Notes: generated by a model from the letters alone, not told the origin. A DNA stretch of 8,148 nucleotides from Candidatus Zixiibacteriota bacterium (GCA_022572905.1 JACZUZ010000064.1:1-8148), one strand, 5' to 3'. Positions 1-5,581 are shown, counted from the stretch's first letter. A program made the numbers and translations.

Positions 1-60
1 GGCAAAGTACCAAGTACCTATAGACATTTGAAGGTATAGACTATGGAAAGAGAGTGAATC

Positions 61-1152
61 ATGCCGAGAGCAAACATTACAAAACGCGGTGATACTATCT
101 ACTATGGTAATACACCGATCGATCTTCCGGATCTAGCAATCGGCGATATGGTCGGACAAGGTGCGAATGGGAAAGTGTTTGCAGTAACAGATAAAATGCT
201 CAACCGGAAGGAGGCACTCAAAGTTTGGGAAGAAAGTTTTGGACCCGACCAGTTCAATCGCGCGCTTAACGAGACACGAAAATTGGCTTCTCTTGACCAC
301 ATATTATTTGTGAAAGTGCACAGCTATTTCACGGTAGACGGAGTTATATGTGCAAGACTTGAGTATGTTGACGGTGTGACAGCAAGACATTGGTTCAATA
401 GTGAAATCCGTTCAGTTTACGATAAGTATGCATTCTGGAATATGTATCAATCGGGGTTGAAATTGTTGCACAGCAATGGGAAATTGCACGGCGACCCTCA
501 TGCAGATAACATTATGATTTTTGACGATGAACTCGGTCAATACGATGGGGTCCGAGATACGATCAATTCATCCTCTTTCGGTTTAAAATTGACTGATCTC
601 GGTACGAGCCATTTTCTTGGAAAAGTACCTACACGCGCGAGAGAATCTAGAATTATCAAAGAAGTGTGTTTGGAACTTTGGGCTCAGGAGCAACCAAGAT
701 CCTTGCTAGCTATTGATGAATCCGATTCGATAAATTTCACAGTTGCCGTTTTTTGGTCTTATGCCAATTACAGAATTGCCATTGAAAAACTGAATAACTT
801 GAAGAAACAAGACCGCTTGGATGACGTAGATTTCTATAAGCAATCTGCTTGTCGGTTCGGTCTCGACATAGCGGCTACTCCGATCTTTGATTTACACAAA
901 GTCGTAGAAGAGCTCAATTCGTTCAGCAGCCAAGTAACTGGATTTGCTTTGAGTGAGTTAAAAGGTCAATCTGAACACCTCGCGAAAGCTTACTCAAGTG
1001 ACACCCTACCTGAGAGCAGTTACGAGGTCCGATTAGATCCCACTATGGAAATTGAAGATGTAGTTGACACTTACGACAATTGGAGAGAGGTATATCTGAG
1101 TAAACAGATTTATGACCACAATGACACTCCTATCTGGACGACTTATAGGTAA
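61..1152 (+). CDS. Eukaryotic-like protein kinase
   Basis: A 363-residue protein whose first ~190 residues carry kinase motifs in order. There is a glycine-rich loop GQGANGKVF (32-40), the ATP-binding lysine in EALK (K54), a candidate helix-C glutamate (E71), a catalytic loop HGDPHADN (143-150, catalytic D145 and N150) and a metal-binding DLG (179-181). The catalytic loop is HGD rather than HRD, as in RIO/ABC1-like and many bacterial atypical kinases, so a protein or small-molecule phosphotransferase is likely. Residues ~190-363 show no domain I recognise; a typical kinase C-lobe is poorly visible there. No signal peptide or membrane segment is seen, so it is probably cytoplasmic. The ATG follows a purine-rich GGAAAGAGAG. 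It stands alone: all three forward frames are closed within the first 40 bases upstream. The defence-like neighbours make a role in phage defence conceivable, but that is inference. Confidence 0.8.
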   Translation: MPRANITKRGDTIYYGNTPIDLPDLAIGDMVGQGANGKVFAVTDKMLNRKEALKVWEESFGPDQFNRALNETRKLASLDHILFVKVHSYFTVDGVICARLEYVDGVTARHWFNSEIRSVYDKYAFWNMYQSGLKLLHSNGKLHGDPHADNIMIFDDELGQYDGVRDTINSSSFGLKLTDLGTSHFLGKVPTRARESRIIKEVCLELWAQEQPRSLLAIDESDSINFTVAVFWSYANYRIAIEKLNNLKKQDRLDDVDFYKQSACRFGLDIAATPIFDLHKVVEELNSFSSQVTGFALSELKGQSEHLAKAYSSDTLPESSYEVRLDPTMEIEDVVDTYDNWREVYLSKQIYDHNDTPIWTTYR

Positions 1153-1159
1153 ACAGAGT

Positions 1160-1188
1160 CAATTCAGCTAATTAAGCTGTTAGAATTG
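1160..1188 (+). terminator. Weak inverted repeat after kinase gene
   Basis: CAATTC (1160-1165) pairs with GAATTG (1183-1188), and AGCT (1166-1169) can pair with AGCT (1175-1178), leaving a small bulge. It starts 8 bases after the kinase stop. The stem is AT-rich and no T-run follows, so it is at best a weak terminator. A second small repeat, TGTCA/TGACA (1187-1191, 1200-1204), follows directly. Confidence 0.25.
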
Positions 1189-1229
1189 TCAGTTTCGATT
1201 GACATCAGCACACAGGACATTTTCCACTC

Positions 1230-1391
1230 TTAACAACAGGAGTGCGAACCTCCGATTACTACTTTCTTGCTAAATGTCAAACTTGCTGCATCGTGTTCAA
1301 CCGTAACCTCATGCCCATCAGCGATTTTACTAATTTGACCAATCACAAGACTAGCGTTTTCACTGCATAAAAAGTTAGTGAAATCGTACAA
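1230..1391 (-). other. Possible small minus-strand ORF or remnant
   Basis: Read on the minus strand from a TTG at 1391, this frame stays open for 53 residues and ends in a Cys-Cys before TAA. The stretch includes LVIGQISKIADGHEVTVEHD, which looks compositionally protein-like. There is no ATG and no convincing ribosome-binding site, and I do not recognise a family. It may be a short unannotated gene, the tail of a truncated one, or chance. Confidence 0.2.
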
Positions 1392-1400
1392 TACAGGTGA

Positions 1401-1547
1401 CTGGATCAGGAAAAACTACCGGACTTACTGAAATTGAAGTATCACTCTGTGGGAGATGCAGAAGAGGAACTGGGGAGCGTTGCTGAGATACGGGATGTGT
1501 TCATTGGTTTCCAAGAACGATTGTATACATACATCGGTGCGGCCTGA
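1401..1547 (+). pseudogene. hsdR: Remnant of type I restriction HsdR C-terminus
   Basis: A 48-codon open stretch, bounded on the left by an in-frame TGA (1398-1400) and ending at TGA (1545-1547), has no start codon of its own. Its translation includes LPDLLKLKYHSVGDA and then ELGSVAEIRDVFIGFQERLY. This resembles, from memory, the extreme C-terminus of HsdR-type restriction subunits: a leucine-rich L-K-Y block, then E-L-G-x-x-x-x-I-R-x-x-F-x-x-F-Q-x-x-L-Y just before the stop. An intact HsdR subunit is several hundred to about a thousand residues, so nearly all of it is missing. No hsdM or hsdS is present in the window. The family call rests on this motif alone. Confidence 0.55.
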
Positions 1548-1600
1548 TAGCATAGCTGGGCAACAAGGCGATCCTCATGGTTGGGAGTCATCCATAGGAT

Positions 1601-2386
1601 CTATTTTGTCTTTTGCGCAGACCAGTACCCTCGATCATCTTTGGACAGATTGAAGGGGCCAGCAAATTCCGGCAATTCCACACGGTACGGCATTTTCAAT
1701 TTTAGCTCAGTTTCCAATTCACGCCTCATTTTGAAAAGCGACACAATGAAATCCGACGTAACTTTGAACAGCTTCTCCCATGTTTCGATTCTAAGCGATG
1801 GAACTTGGTTTTCACGAGAGGCGTCATAGTTCTGAAAAACGACGGAATCAGGAAGCATCCATATTTCGCTATGAGAGAACGCATTACGAATCTGGTTTGA
1901 GTAGATCGCCTCCAGAAGCTTTACAAGTTGAAGTCCTGACGCATCACACAACTCACGAATCTCCTTGAAAACTGAGTAAGTCGAGGGGTGCTCGTCAAGG
2001 AAAAGTCTGGCTTGATATGACTCACCTTTGACTATTCCTACAAGTTGCCTCAGTAGACGTTGAATTCCCAGACATTCCCAAAACTGACTGTAAGCTAACA
2101 TCTGAAGTCGCATGGCCACATTAGCGTTATCAGGATCATCTAACTCATCTATAGATGACAAGACTCGACTGAAGTACACTGCGAATTGCTGAATCATCCA
2201 ATGTCTGATCATTTCACATGTGAGATAATTCTCCCCATCATGCACGATGATTTCAAAATCGATAATAGCCAAAAAGGTTCTTTCCTCGGAAGCCTCTTTT
2301 GCAGAATCAAACAGCTGATTTACGACATCGCTTGGAACGGGAGCCTGTTCGAGGCGTGCCGCAAAGTCTTCATTGAGAAACGCCAT
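1601..2386 (-). CDS. HEPN-like Rx4H protein, partner of PIN protein
   Basis: A 261-residue, mostly helical protein with no membrane segment. Residues 167-172 read RNAFSH, an Rx4H motif of the type that forms the RNase active site of HEPN domains. It sits at the end of a helix, ~90 residues from the C-terminus, after further amphipathic helices (e.g. FWECLGIQRLLRQLVG, 102-117). The rest is not recognised, so the HEPN call rests on the motif and helical context. HEPN domains with an intact motif commonly cut RNA in toxin-antitoxin and abortive-infection systems. The start is well supported: ATG overlaps the stop of the upstream PIN gene as TAATG, with AAGGGGG seven bases before it. Translational coupling implies roughly stoichiometric production with the PIN protein. 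Confidence 0.6.
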   Translation of the reverse strand: MAFLNEDFAARLEQAPVPSDVVNQLFDSAKEASEERTFLAIIDFEIIVHDGENYLTCEMIRHWMIQQFAVYFSRVLSSIDELDDPDNANVAMRLQMLAYSQFWECLGIQRLLRQLVGIVKGESYQARLFLDEHPSTYSVFKEIRELCDASGLQLVKLLEAIYSNQIRNAFSHSEIWMLPDSVVFQNYDASRENQVPSLRIETWEKLFKVTSDFIVSLFKMRRELETELKLKMPYRVELPEFAGPFNLSKDDRGYWSAQKTK

Positions 2387-2952
2387 TAAGTAACCCCCTT
2401 GGCCCTCAGATCCTCAAGAACTTCAGATGGTAGGCCAGAACAGACCCTAACCTTGCGCTTCTTGAACTCAACTTCCTTTCGCAATTTCGCATTCTTTTTG
2501 AGCTTGTTCAAGAAACTTTGGTATTTCGCTCTTATCTTTGCATCGCAAGTCACCACATGCGTAATGGACGCGTCTGCGTAGTGCGACACAACAAAAAGTT
2601 CAAGATCATCCTGTTTCTCTTGACCGTCCCAAAGATAATCCATCAGCTCATCATAGATCTTGTCCAAATCACTGTCTTGAAACACGAGGAAATGTTTGAG
2701 GGATATCTTATTTTCGAAGTGATTGAGGACTTCTTTAAGTTTGTCTGGTAACTTAATCTTTGATTCGACGAATCTTTTCAATTGCCAGTCAATCAAGTTA
2801 ATTTCGATTCTGCCATTTTCTCTCAGTTTCAGAAGCTCCTGGAAAGCCAATCGCTCCTTATTGAGATCGAAACTCTTGGGCTCCGAACTGTAGGGTAGCC
2901 CGGCCATCCAGTTTAGCAGATTTATGTCCATAAGGATTGTTGGCTTTTTCAC
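2386..2952 (-). CDS. PIN-domain nuclease-like protein
   Basis: A 188-residue protein with a PIN-like layout. Strand 1 is TILMDINLL (5-13), with the D-x-N-x-L signature and acidic D9. A possible second acidic residue is E63, followed by DDLELFVVSHYADAS (115-129, D115/D116) and HVVTCDAKI (132-140, D137). PIN domains use three or four acidic residues to bind metal and cut RNA, as in VapC toxins. At 188 residues it is longer than typical VapC (~130), with a lysine-rich stretch at 142-168. The start is GTG at 2952; the later ATG (M8) would remove the first strand. A GGGA-containing purine stretch lies ~12 bases upstream, a rather long spacing. It is the first gene of the two-gene operon with the HEPN protein. 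No small VapB-like antitoxin is visible, so the HEPN partner may fill that role or both may act as effectors. Confidence 0.65.
   Translation of the reverse strand: MKKPTILMDINLLNWMAGLPYSSEPKSFDLNKERLAFQELLKLRENGRIEINLIDWQLKRFVESKIKLPDKLKEVLNHFENKISLKHFLVFQDSDLDKIYDELMDYLWDGQEKQDDLELFVVSHYADASITHVVTCDAKIRAKYQSFLNKLKKNAKLRKEVEFKKRKVRVCSGLPSEVLEDLRAKGVT
2394..2400 (-). promoter_or_regulatory. Ribosome-binding site of HEPN gene
   Basis: On the minus strand AAGGGGG precedes the ATG at 2386 by seven bases and lies inside the end of the PIN gene. It supports the TAATG-overlapping start and coupled translation. Confidence 0.6.
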
Positions 2953-3001
2953 TGTGCTTAATCGTCCCTATTGGTTAGCAGACTGCGAATCATGCAAAAT
3001 C

Positions 3002-3030
3002 AAATTACCCTCTGATCGGGGGTCTGGCAA
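3002..3030 (-). promoter_or_regulatory. Candidate promoter of PIN-HEPN operon
   Basis: On the minus strand TTGCCA (3025-3030) is followed after 17 bases by TAATTT (3002-3007), about 50 bases upstream of the GTG start. The -35 matches the sigma-70 consensus in 5 of 6 positions and the -10 in only 3, so this is a weak call. Confidence 0.3.
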
Positions 3031-3104
3031 CAGTGGAAAGTCACGCTATTGAGTACATACCTCACTGCTTAGAAAAACTGACCCCTTTTCTGTGAAAAAA
3101 GCGG

Positions 3105-3110
3105 TATAAT
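3105..3110 (+). promoter_or_regulatory. Consensus -10 box (TATAAT)
   Basis: A perfect TATAAT lies 66 bases upstream of the zinc-finger ORF. The best -35-like sequence, CTGACC (3078-3083), is 21 bases away, too far for a standard promoter, so activator dependence or another -35 is possible. Transcription would begin near 3116-3118, giving a leader of about 60 bases that contains the C6/G6 hairpin. Confidence 0.5.
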
Positions 3111-3131
3111 GGCTGACGGACGAGAAGTTTG

Positions 3132-3145
3132 CCCCCCTCGGGGGG
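3132..3145 (+). promoter_or_regulatory. C6/G6 leader hairpin
   Basis: CCCCCC (3132-3137) and GGGGGG (3140-3145) flank only TC, forming a pure G:C hairpin with a minimal loop (4 nt if one pair opens). It lies between the TATAAT box and the AAGGA ribosome-binding site of the next ORF (3163-3167). No T-run follows on either strand, so a classical terminator is unlikely. A leader stabiliser, pause or attenuation element is possible. Confidence 0.4.
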
Positions 3146-3175
3146 TTGGTTGAGTAATAGGCAAGGATTTACATA

Positions 3176-3334
3176 ATGAAAATGAAAATTTGTATCGGTA
3201 AGACCAAATCCGGGGGCGATTGCAAGGCGCGACCGATTTCTGGGTCTGATTACTGTTTTTTTCATGACCCCAAGAGCGCCAGTAAACAGCGAGAGGCCAG
3301 GGGTGTCGAGAAGGCGGCAGGCAAGGCAGGATAG
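3176..3334 (+). CDS. Small CCCH zinc-finger protein (FFHDP type)
   Basis: A 52-residue ORF. AAGGA eight bases before the ATG supports the start; a second ATG two codons later is less well spaced. Cysteines C6, C16 and C27 and histidine H30 sit in C-x9-C-x10-C-x2-H, with the block ARPISGSDYCFFHDP (18-32). This matches a pattern I recall from small bacterial proteins (C..G..C-K..-P-x-x-G-S-x-Y-C-x-F-H-D-P) that probably bind one zinc ion. Its biochemical role is unknown to me. The protein stops at TAG (3332-3334) after a lysine/alanine-rich tail. In relatives I recall, the finger continues into a helical segment like the one encoded just downstream in the -1 frame. This ORF may therefore be the first half of a 137-residue protein broken, or joined, by a frameshift between ~3298 and 3331. 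Confidence 0.65.
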   Translation: MKMKICIGKTKSGGDCKARPISGSDYCFFHDPKSASKQREARGVEKAAGKAG

Positions 3335-3387
3335 CCACGCTCCCCACAGGGACTCCCAGCGTAGCTGTAAGAACACCCCAGGACGTA

Positions 3388-3588
3388 GTGGCATTATTAA
3401 GTGATACGATCAGCCAAGTCCGCAGAGGTGATATTGACCCCCGGGTGGCCAACGCGGTTGGATACCTTTCGGGGATAGCTCTGAAAGCGAGAGAACAGGG
3501 AGAACTAAACGATAGACTTTCTCGATTAGAAAAGACTGTAGATCAGGCGCGTGAGAATAGGTCAACGCGATACAGACAATCGGCCTGA
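3388..3588 (+). CDS. Helical domain downstream of zinc finger, -1 frame
   Basis: From the GTG at 3388 this gives 66 residues, including TISQVRRGDIDPRVANAVG and EQGELNDRLSRLEKT, which look like a helical domain with a short coiled-coil tail. Domain-like sequence starts before the GTG: the same frame is open back through RIATLPTGTPSVAVRTPQDVV (3328-3390), with no ATG, GTG or TTG between 3301 and 3385. In relatives I recall, an L-P-x-x-T-P linker and x-T-x-x-D-V-V-A-L-L follow the FFHDP finger in one polypeptide. This is probably the C-terminal half of the 3176 gene, reached by a -1 frameshift or separated by an indel. The GTG has only a close AGGA (four bases), so independent initiation is doubtful. 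Confidence 0.5.
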   Translation: MALLSDTISQVRRGDIDPRVANAVGYLSGIALKAREQGELNDRLSRLEKTVDQARENRSTRYRQSA

Positions 3589-3632
3589 GCTGGCTCTGAA
3601 GCGAGAAAAGTGATTTAGTAGAGAGACATTCG

Positions 3633-3947
3633 ATGAGCATCAATTCAAGATTGAAAAGAGCTGAATCTGGCCTGATTGATACATTTTTTGTCACTCGAGC
3701 CCATCTGGTTTCACGAGCAGAACTTCAAAAATGGACTGATCGTGTCGGGAAAGCGTCAATTGCCAGGGGTCGGAATCCCTTGAGTGAGAGGGACGCACAA
3801 GTACAGGCTATTTATATGATCATGAAGACAGACTCGTTCGTCGGATTTGATTTTGATCTCAAAGAGACCGGAATCACGGAAATAGAGATTAGTTCGTGCA
3901 GTGGCATATTAAATGGTCCAGCAATACGGAGTATTGTGAGGAAATGA
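3633..3947 (+). CDS. Hypothetical small protein
   Basis: A 104-residue protein I do not recognise. It begins SINSRLKRAESG, a basic helical start, continues with a mixed middle (WTDRVGKASIARGRNPLSERD) and ends in a basic C-terminus. It has no signal peptide, membrane segment or metal motif. GAGAGA six bases before the ATG supports the start. It lies 44 bases after the preceding ORF on the same strand and is probably co-transcribed with it. Confidence 0.5.
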   Translation: MSINSRLKRAESGLIDTFFVTRAHLVSRAELQKWTDRVGKASIARGRNPLSERDAQVQAIYMIMKTDSFVGFDFDLKETGITEIEISSCSGILNGPAIRSIVRK

Positions 3948-3952
3948 GTTGG

Positions 3953-3975
3953 TTAGATATCAAGAGACAATCTAA
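3953..3975 (+). promoter_or_regulatory. TTAGAT/ATCTAA inverted repeat
   Basis: TTAGAT (3953-3958) and ATCTAA (3970-3975) flank 11 bases just after the 3633-3947 gene and just before a candidate promoter. It could be an operator half-site pair or a weak hairpin; the stem is too AT-rich for a good terminator. Confidence 0.25.
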
Positions 3976-3980
3976 TTATA

Positions 3981-4008
3981 TTGCTGCGATTGAAAAGCTC
4001 ACTATAAC
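3981..4008 (+). promoter_or_regulatory. Candidate promoter of the 4068 gene
   Basis: TTGCTG (3981-3986), a 16-base spacer and TATAAC (4003-4008) lie about 60 bases before the ATG at 4068. The -10 matches consensus in 5 of 6 positions and the -35 in 3 of 6. A short T-run follows at 4012-4016. Confidence 0.3.
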
Positions 4009-4067
4009 ATCTTTTTCGTTTAGAGGGACGCTGGTTTCTTCTTGAAAGCAAGTGGACCGGACAGAGA

Positions 4068-5243
4068 ATGACATTGACGGAGTCTGGAAAACTATCAATG
4101 GACACAGTGCCACTTGATGAGAACATCCTCAGGAATAACATTGCCTCTTACCTTCTGACATCTGAAGACTCATTCTTTGCGCATGACGTCCTTGCTATCA
4201 TTAAGAACCATTCTACTATCGAATACGTTAGGATAACTGGCGATTCATTTTTCGGAGTCTGGGTGTCGGATATCCTTGGTCGATGGAATGTGAAGATCGC
4301 TTTGCCAAAAAACGAAATTCCATCATCCGCAAAGATTCGCGTAATCCGGGCGCCATCAATATATGATCGAAAAGAAGACCTACCTAAGATCATTACGTAC
4401 TTTATTAAGACGTACATGGCTGATCGGTGTAAAGAATTTCCTACAAATAATCTTTCACCGAAACACATCGGTACTCTCTACTTGACATTCTTGATATCAT
4501 GTTCACACTGGCGCGAATTTAATCAGCTACGAATATTTATTGAGCAATCACTCGATGTGTGCACAACGGATATGGTATCCATAGATGAGAGTTTGAATCG
4601 TCTCGATCACTTACTTGATCCAACTGGGGACTGTTTTTTCGAGAAGGAATATGCTAATGAGTCATGGGAAGAAATGTCAAAATCTGAAAGAATTCACGCT
4701 TTATTTAGAATTTTCGTTCATAGAAATTGCTTTCAGTCAAGAGTCCTTGATCTTTTTGTGGTTCCTAGTTTCGACGAACCTGCGAACTATGCCGAATACC
4801 CAATTCTGTTTGACAGAACCCAATCGGTAATTGAAAACCTTACACGTTTGGACGATCTCTATATTCGAGAGGAACTCTTTTCAGATCCGAAAAAGGTAGA
4901 GGAAAATCTTGTTCTTAGATGCCTTTGGGAGCGGAGAAATCGGTTTACTCCTGAGGAAACTGTTGAATCAATTGAAAGAGATGTAGCGAATGAATTGGGA
5001 TTCCCCTCATTTGCAAAATATCTGAATTGGACACGGAAGATGGCAATTGAATTACTTCCTCAAATGCCGGATGGATCATACGAATGTCATGAGAATGCGA
5101 GAAAAGCACTTGGAATTGATGAAGTTGAATCAAAGTTTCGAGTCCCAGACGAAAAAAAGAATTCCGTAATTCTCCAGACTACGCATCAGTCATGTGGGAT
5201 GGCAGGGGCTTCACTTTCGGACCCAAATCTCGAGAAATTGTAA
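4068..5243 (+). CDS. Unknown protein with probable -1 frameshift extension
   Basis: A 391-residue protein I do not recognise. It is soluble, rich in acidic and aromatic residues, with predicted mixed alpha/beta character early (EYVRITGDSFFGVWVSDILG) and helices later. The start is uncertain: ATG 4068 has only a weak purine stretch, and ATG 4098 (M11) follows TGGAAAA. The last 27 residues read in the zero frame (after the AAAAAAAG run at 5152-5159) look unstructured. From exactly that run the -1 frame stays open and encodes the domain of the next entry, giving VPDEKKEFRNSPDYASVMW across the junction. The likely full product is 459 residues ending at 5446. Because its C-terminal domain resembles one I associate with mobile-element proteins, it may be a DNA-binding regulator or element-encoded effector; that is inference. 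Confidence 0.55.
   Translation: MTLTESGKLSMDTVPLDENILRNNIASYLLTSEDSFFAHDVLAIIKNHSTIEYVRITGDSFFGVWVSDILGRWNVKIALPKNEIPSSAKIRVIRAPSIYDRKEDLPKIITYFIKTYMADRCKEFPTNNLSPKHIGTLYLTFLISCSHWREFNQLRIFIEQSLDVCTTDMVSIDESLNRLDHLLDPTGDCFFEKEYANESWEEMSKSERIHALFRIFVHRNCFQSRVLDLFVVPSFDEPANYAEYPILFDRTQSVIENLTRLDDLYIREELFSDPKKVEENLVLRCLWERRNRFTPEETVESIERDVANELGFPSFAKYLNWTRKMAIELLPQMPDGSYECHENARKALGIDEVESKFRVPDEKKNSVILQTTHQSCGMAGASLSDPNLEKL
5153..5159 (+). promoter_or_regulatory. A AAA AAG slippery heptamer
   Basis: In the frame of the 4068 gene the codons are GAA AAA AAG, which places X XXY YYZ = A AAA AAG in the exact phase used for -1 frameshifting in dnaX and many IS3-family elements. Slipping gives AAA AAA GAA TTC CGT and enters the frame that runs to 5446. 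AGAATT (5158-5163) and AATTCT (5168-5173) form a six-pair hairpin with a CCGT loop, overlapping the heptamer's last two bases rather than lying 5-9 bases downstream. No strong Shine-Dalgarno-like stimulator is seen just upstream. An indel in the A-run would look the same. Confidence 0.45.
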
Positions 5244-5446
5244 GATACTTACACGAACAACATCGGAACAAAACACCTGAAGTTCATGAGCAGACAATTT
5301 TGGGTGAACTAAATTTGGCAATAAATCAGTCGGTGACGCGTCGTCTAAAAGAGTTCTTCAAAGAGTCCGACGGGAGCTACAATCCGGCATTCGGAACTCT
5401 GGTCGTGCAAGGTAAAAGGAGAGGAACTTTTCGTCTAAATTTGTAA
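5192..5446 (+). CDS. C-terminal domain in -1 frame (winged-helix-like)
   Basis: Counted from ATG 5192 this is 84 residues, but the frame is open from 5129 and the domain seems to start upstream, at NSPDYASVMWDGRGFTF. Features include SREIVRYLHEQ, TPEVHEQTILGEL, a basic RRLKEFFK helix, and an ending AFGTLVVQGKRRGTFRL. I recall a recurrent ~80-90-residue bacterial domain of this form, with an initial S-P-D-Y/F-x-S-V-x-W, a central T-P-E-V-x-x-x-T-I-L and a final G-T-x-x-V-x-G-x-x-x-G-T-x-R-L. It looks like a winged helix. The ATG at 5192 lies inside the conserved start and has no clear ribosome-binding site, so this is more likely the C-terminus of the 4068 gene than a separate gene. There are 184 bases to the next gene. 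Confidence 0.55.
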   Translation: MWDGRGFTFGPKSREIVRYLHEQHRNKTPEVHEQTILGELNLAINQSVTRRLKEFFKESDGSYNPAFGTLVVQGKRRGTFRLNL

Positions 5447-5537
5447 ATTTTGCCGTTTTTCATCGATTATTTCTCAAATGCCCCACGAAATACCCCAGTT
5501 AGCGCCACTTCCTTCATCGTACTTTGACTTCCAGAAA

Positions 5538-5556
5538 GCTTTCATCCGGCTTTCAT
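5538..5556 (+). repeat. 8-bp direct repeat GCTTTCAT
   Basis: GCTTTCAT occurs at 5538-5545 and 5549-5556, 11 bp apart, so both copies face the same side of the helix. They lie in the -35 region relative to the TACAAT at 5561-5566. This spacing suits a dimeric or tandem-bound regulator. The first copy is also part of the long inverted repeat described for 5538-5622. Confidence 0.45.
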
Positions 5557-5560
5557 AGAG

Positions 5561-5581
5561 TACAATCTTGGTCAATTGACC
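5561..5581 (+). promoter_or_regulatory. Candidate -10 with 12-bp palindromic operator
   Basis: TACAAT (5561-5566) matches the -10 consensus in 5 of 6 positions. No good -35 lies 16-18 bases upstream; TTGACT at 5524-5529 is 31 bases away. Four bases after the box begins GGTCAATTGACC (5570-5581), a perfect 12-bp palindrome that would sit over the transcription start. That is a classic position for a repressor site controlling the primase-helicase operon. Confidence 0.4.

Larger units (their letters stand above)
1153..1600. other. Gene-poor gap with remnants
   Basis: This gap lies between the kinase stop and the stop of the convergent minus-strand HEPN gene. It holds an imperfect inverted repeat just after the kinase, a minus-strand open stretch of ~54 codons (1230-1391) and a fragment that resembles the C-terminus of a type I restriction HsdR (1401-1547). 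No intact gene with a convincing start and ribosome-binding site is visible. It reads as a decayed junction where a larger restriction locus was lost. Confidence 0.6.

Noticed and set aside
1581..1829. 82-residue plus-strand ORF
   Set aside because: It is antisense to the C-terminus of the HEPN-type gene, which has much better start and motif support.
3109..3153. 14-codon upstream ORF (MADGREVCPPRGVG)
   Set aside because: Its ATG overlaps the TATAAT box, so it would lie upstream of the transcription start and not be in the mRNA; it also has no ribosome-binding site.
3062..3452. Two minus-strand ORFs of 110 and 127 residues
   Set aside because: They run antisense through the zinc-finger gene, its leader hairpin and the TATAAT box, have no recognisable motifs, and look like shadows of the plus-strand genes.
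4148..4468. 106-residue minus-strand ORF
   Set aside because: It is antisense to the 4068 gene, has basic/hydrophobic shadow-like composition and no supporting start signal.
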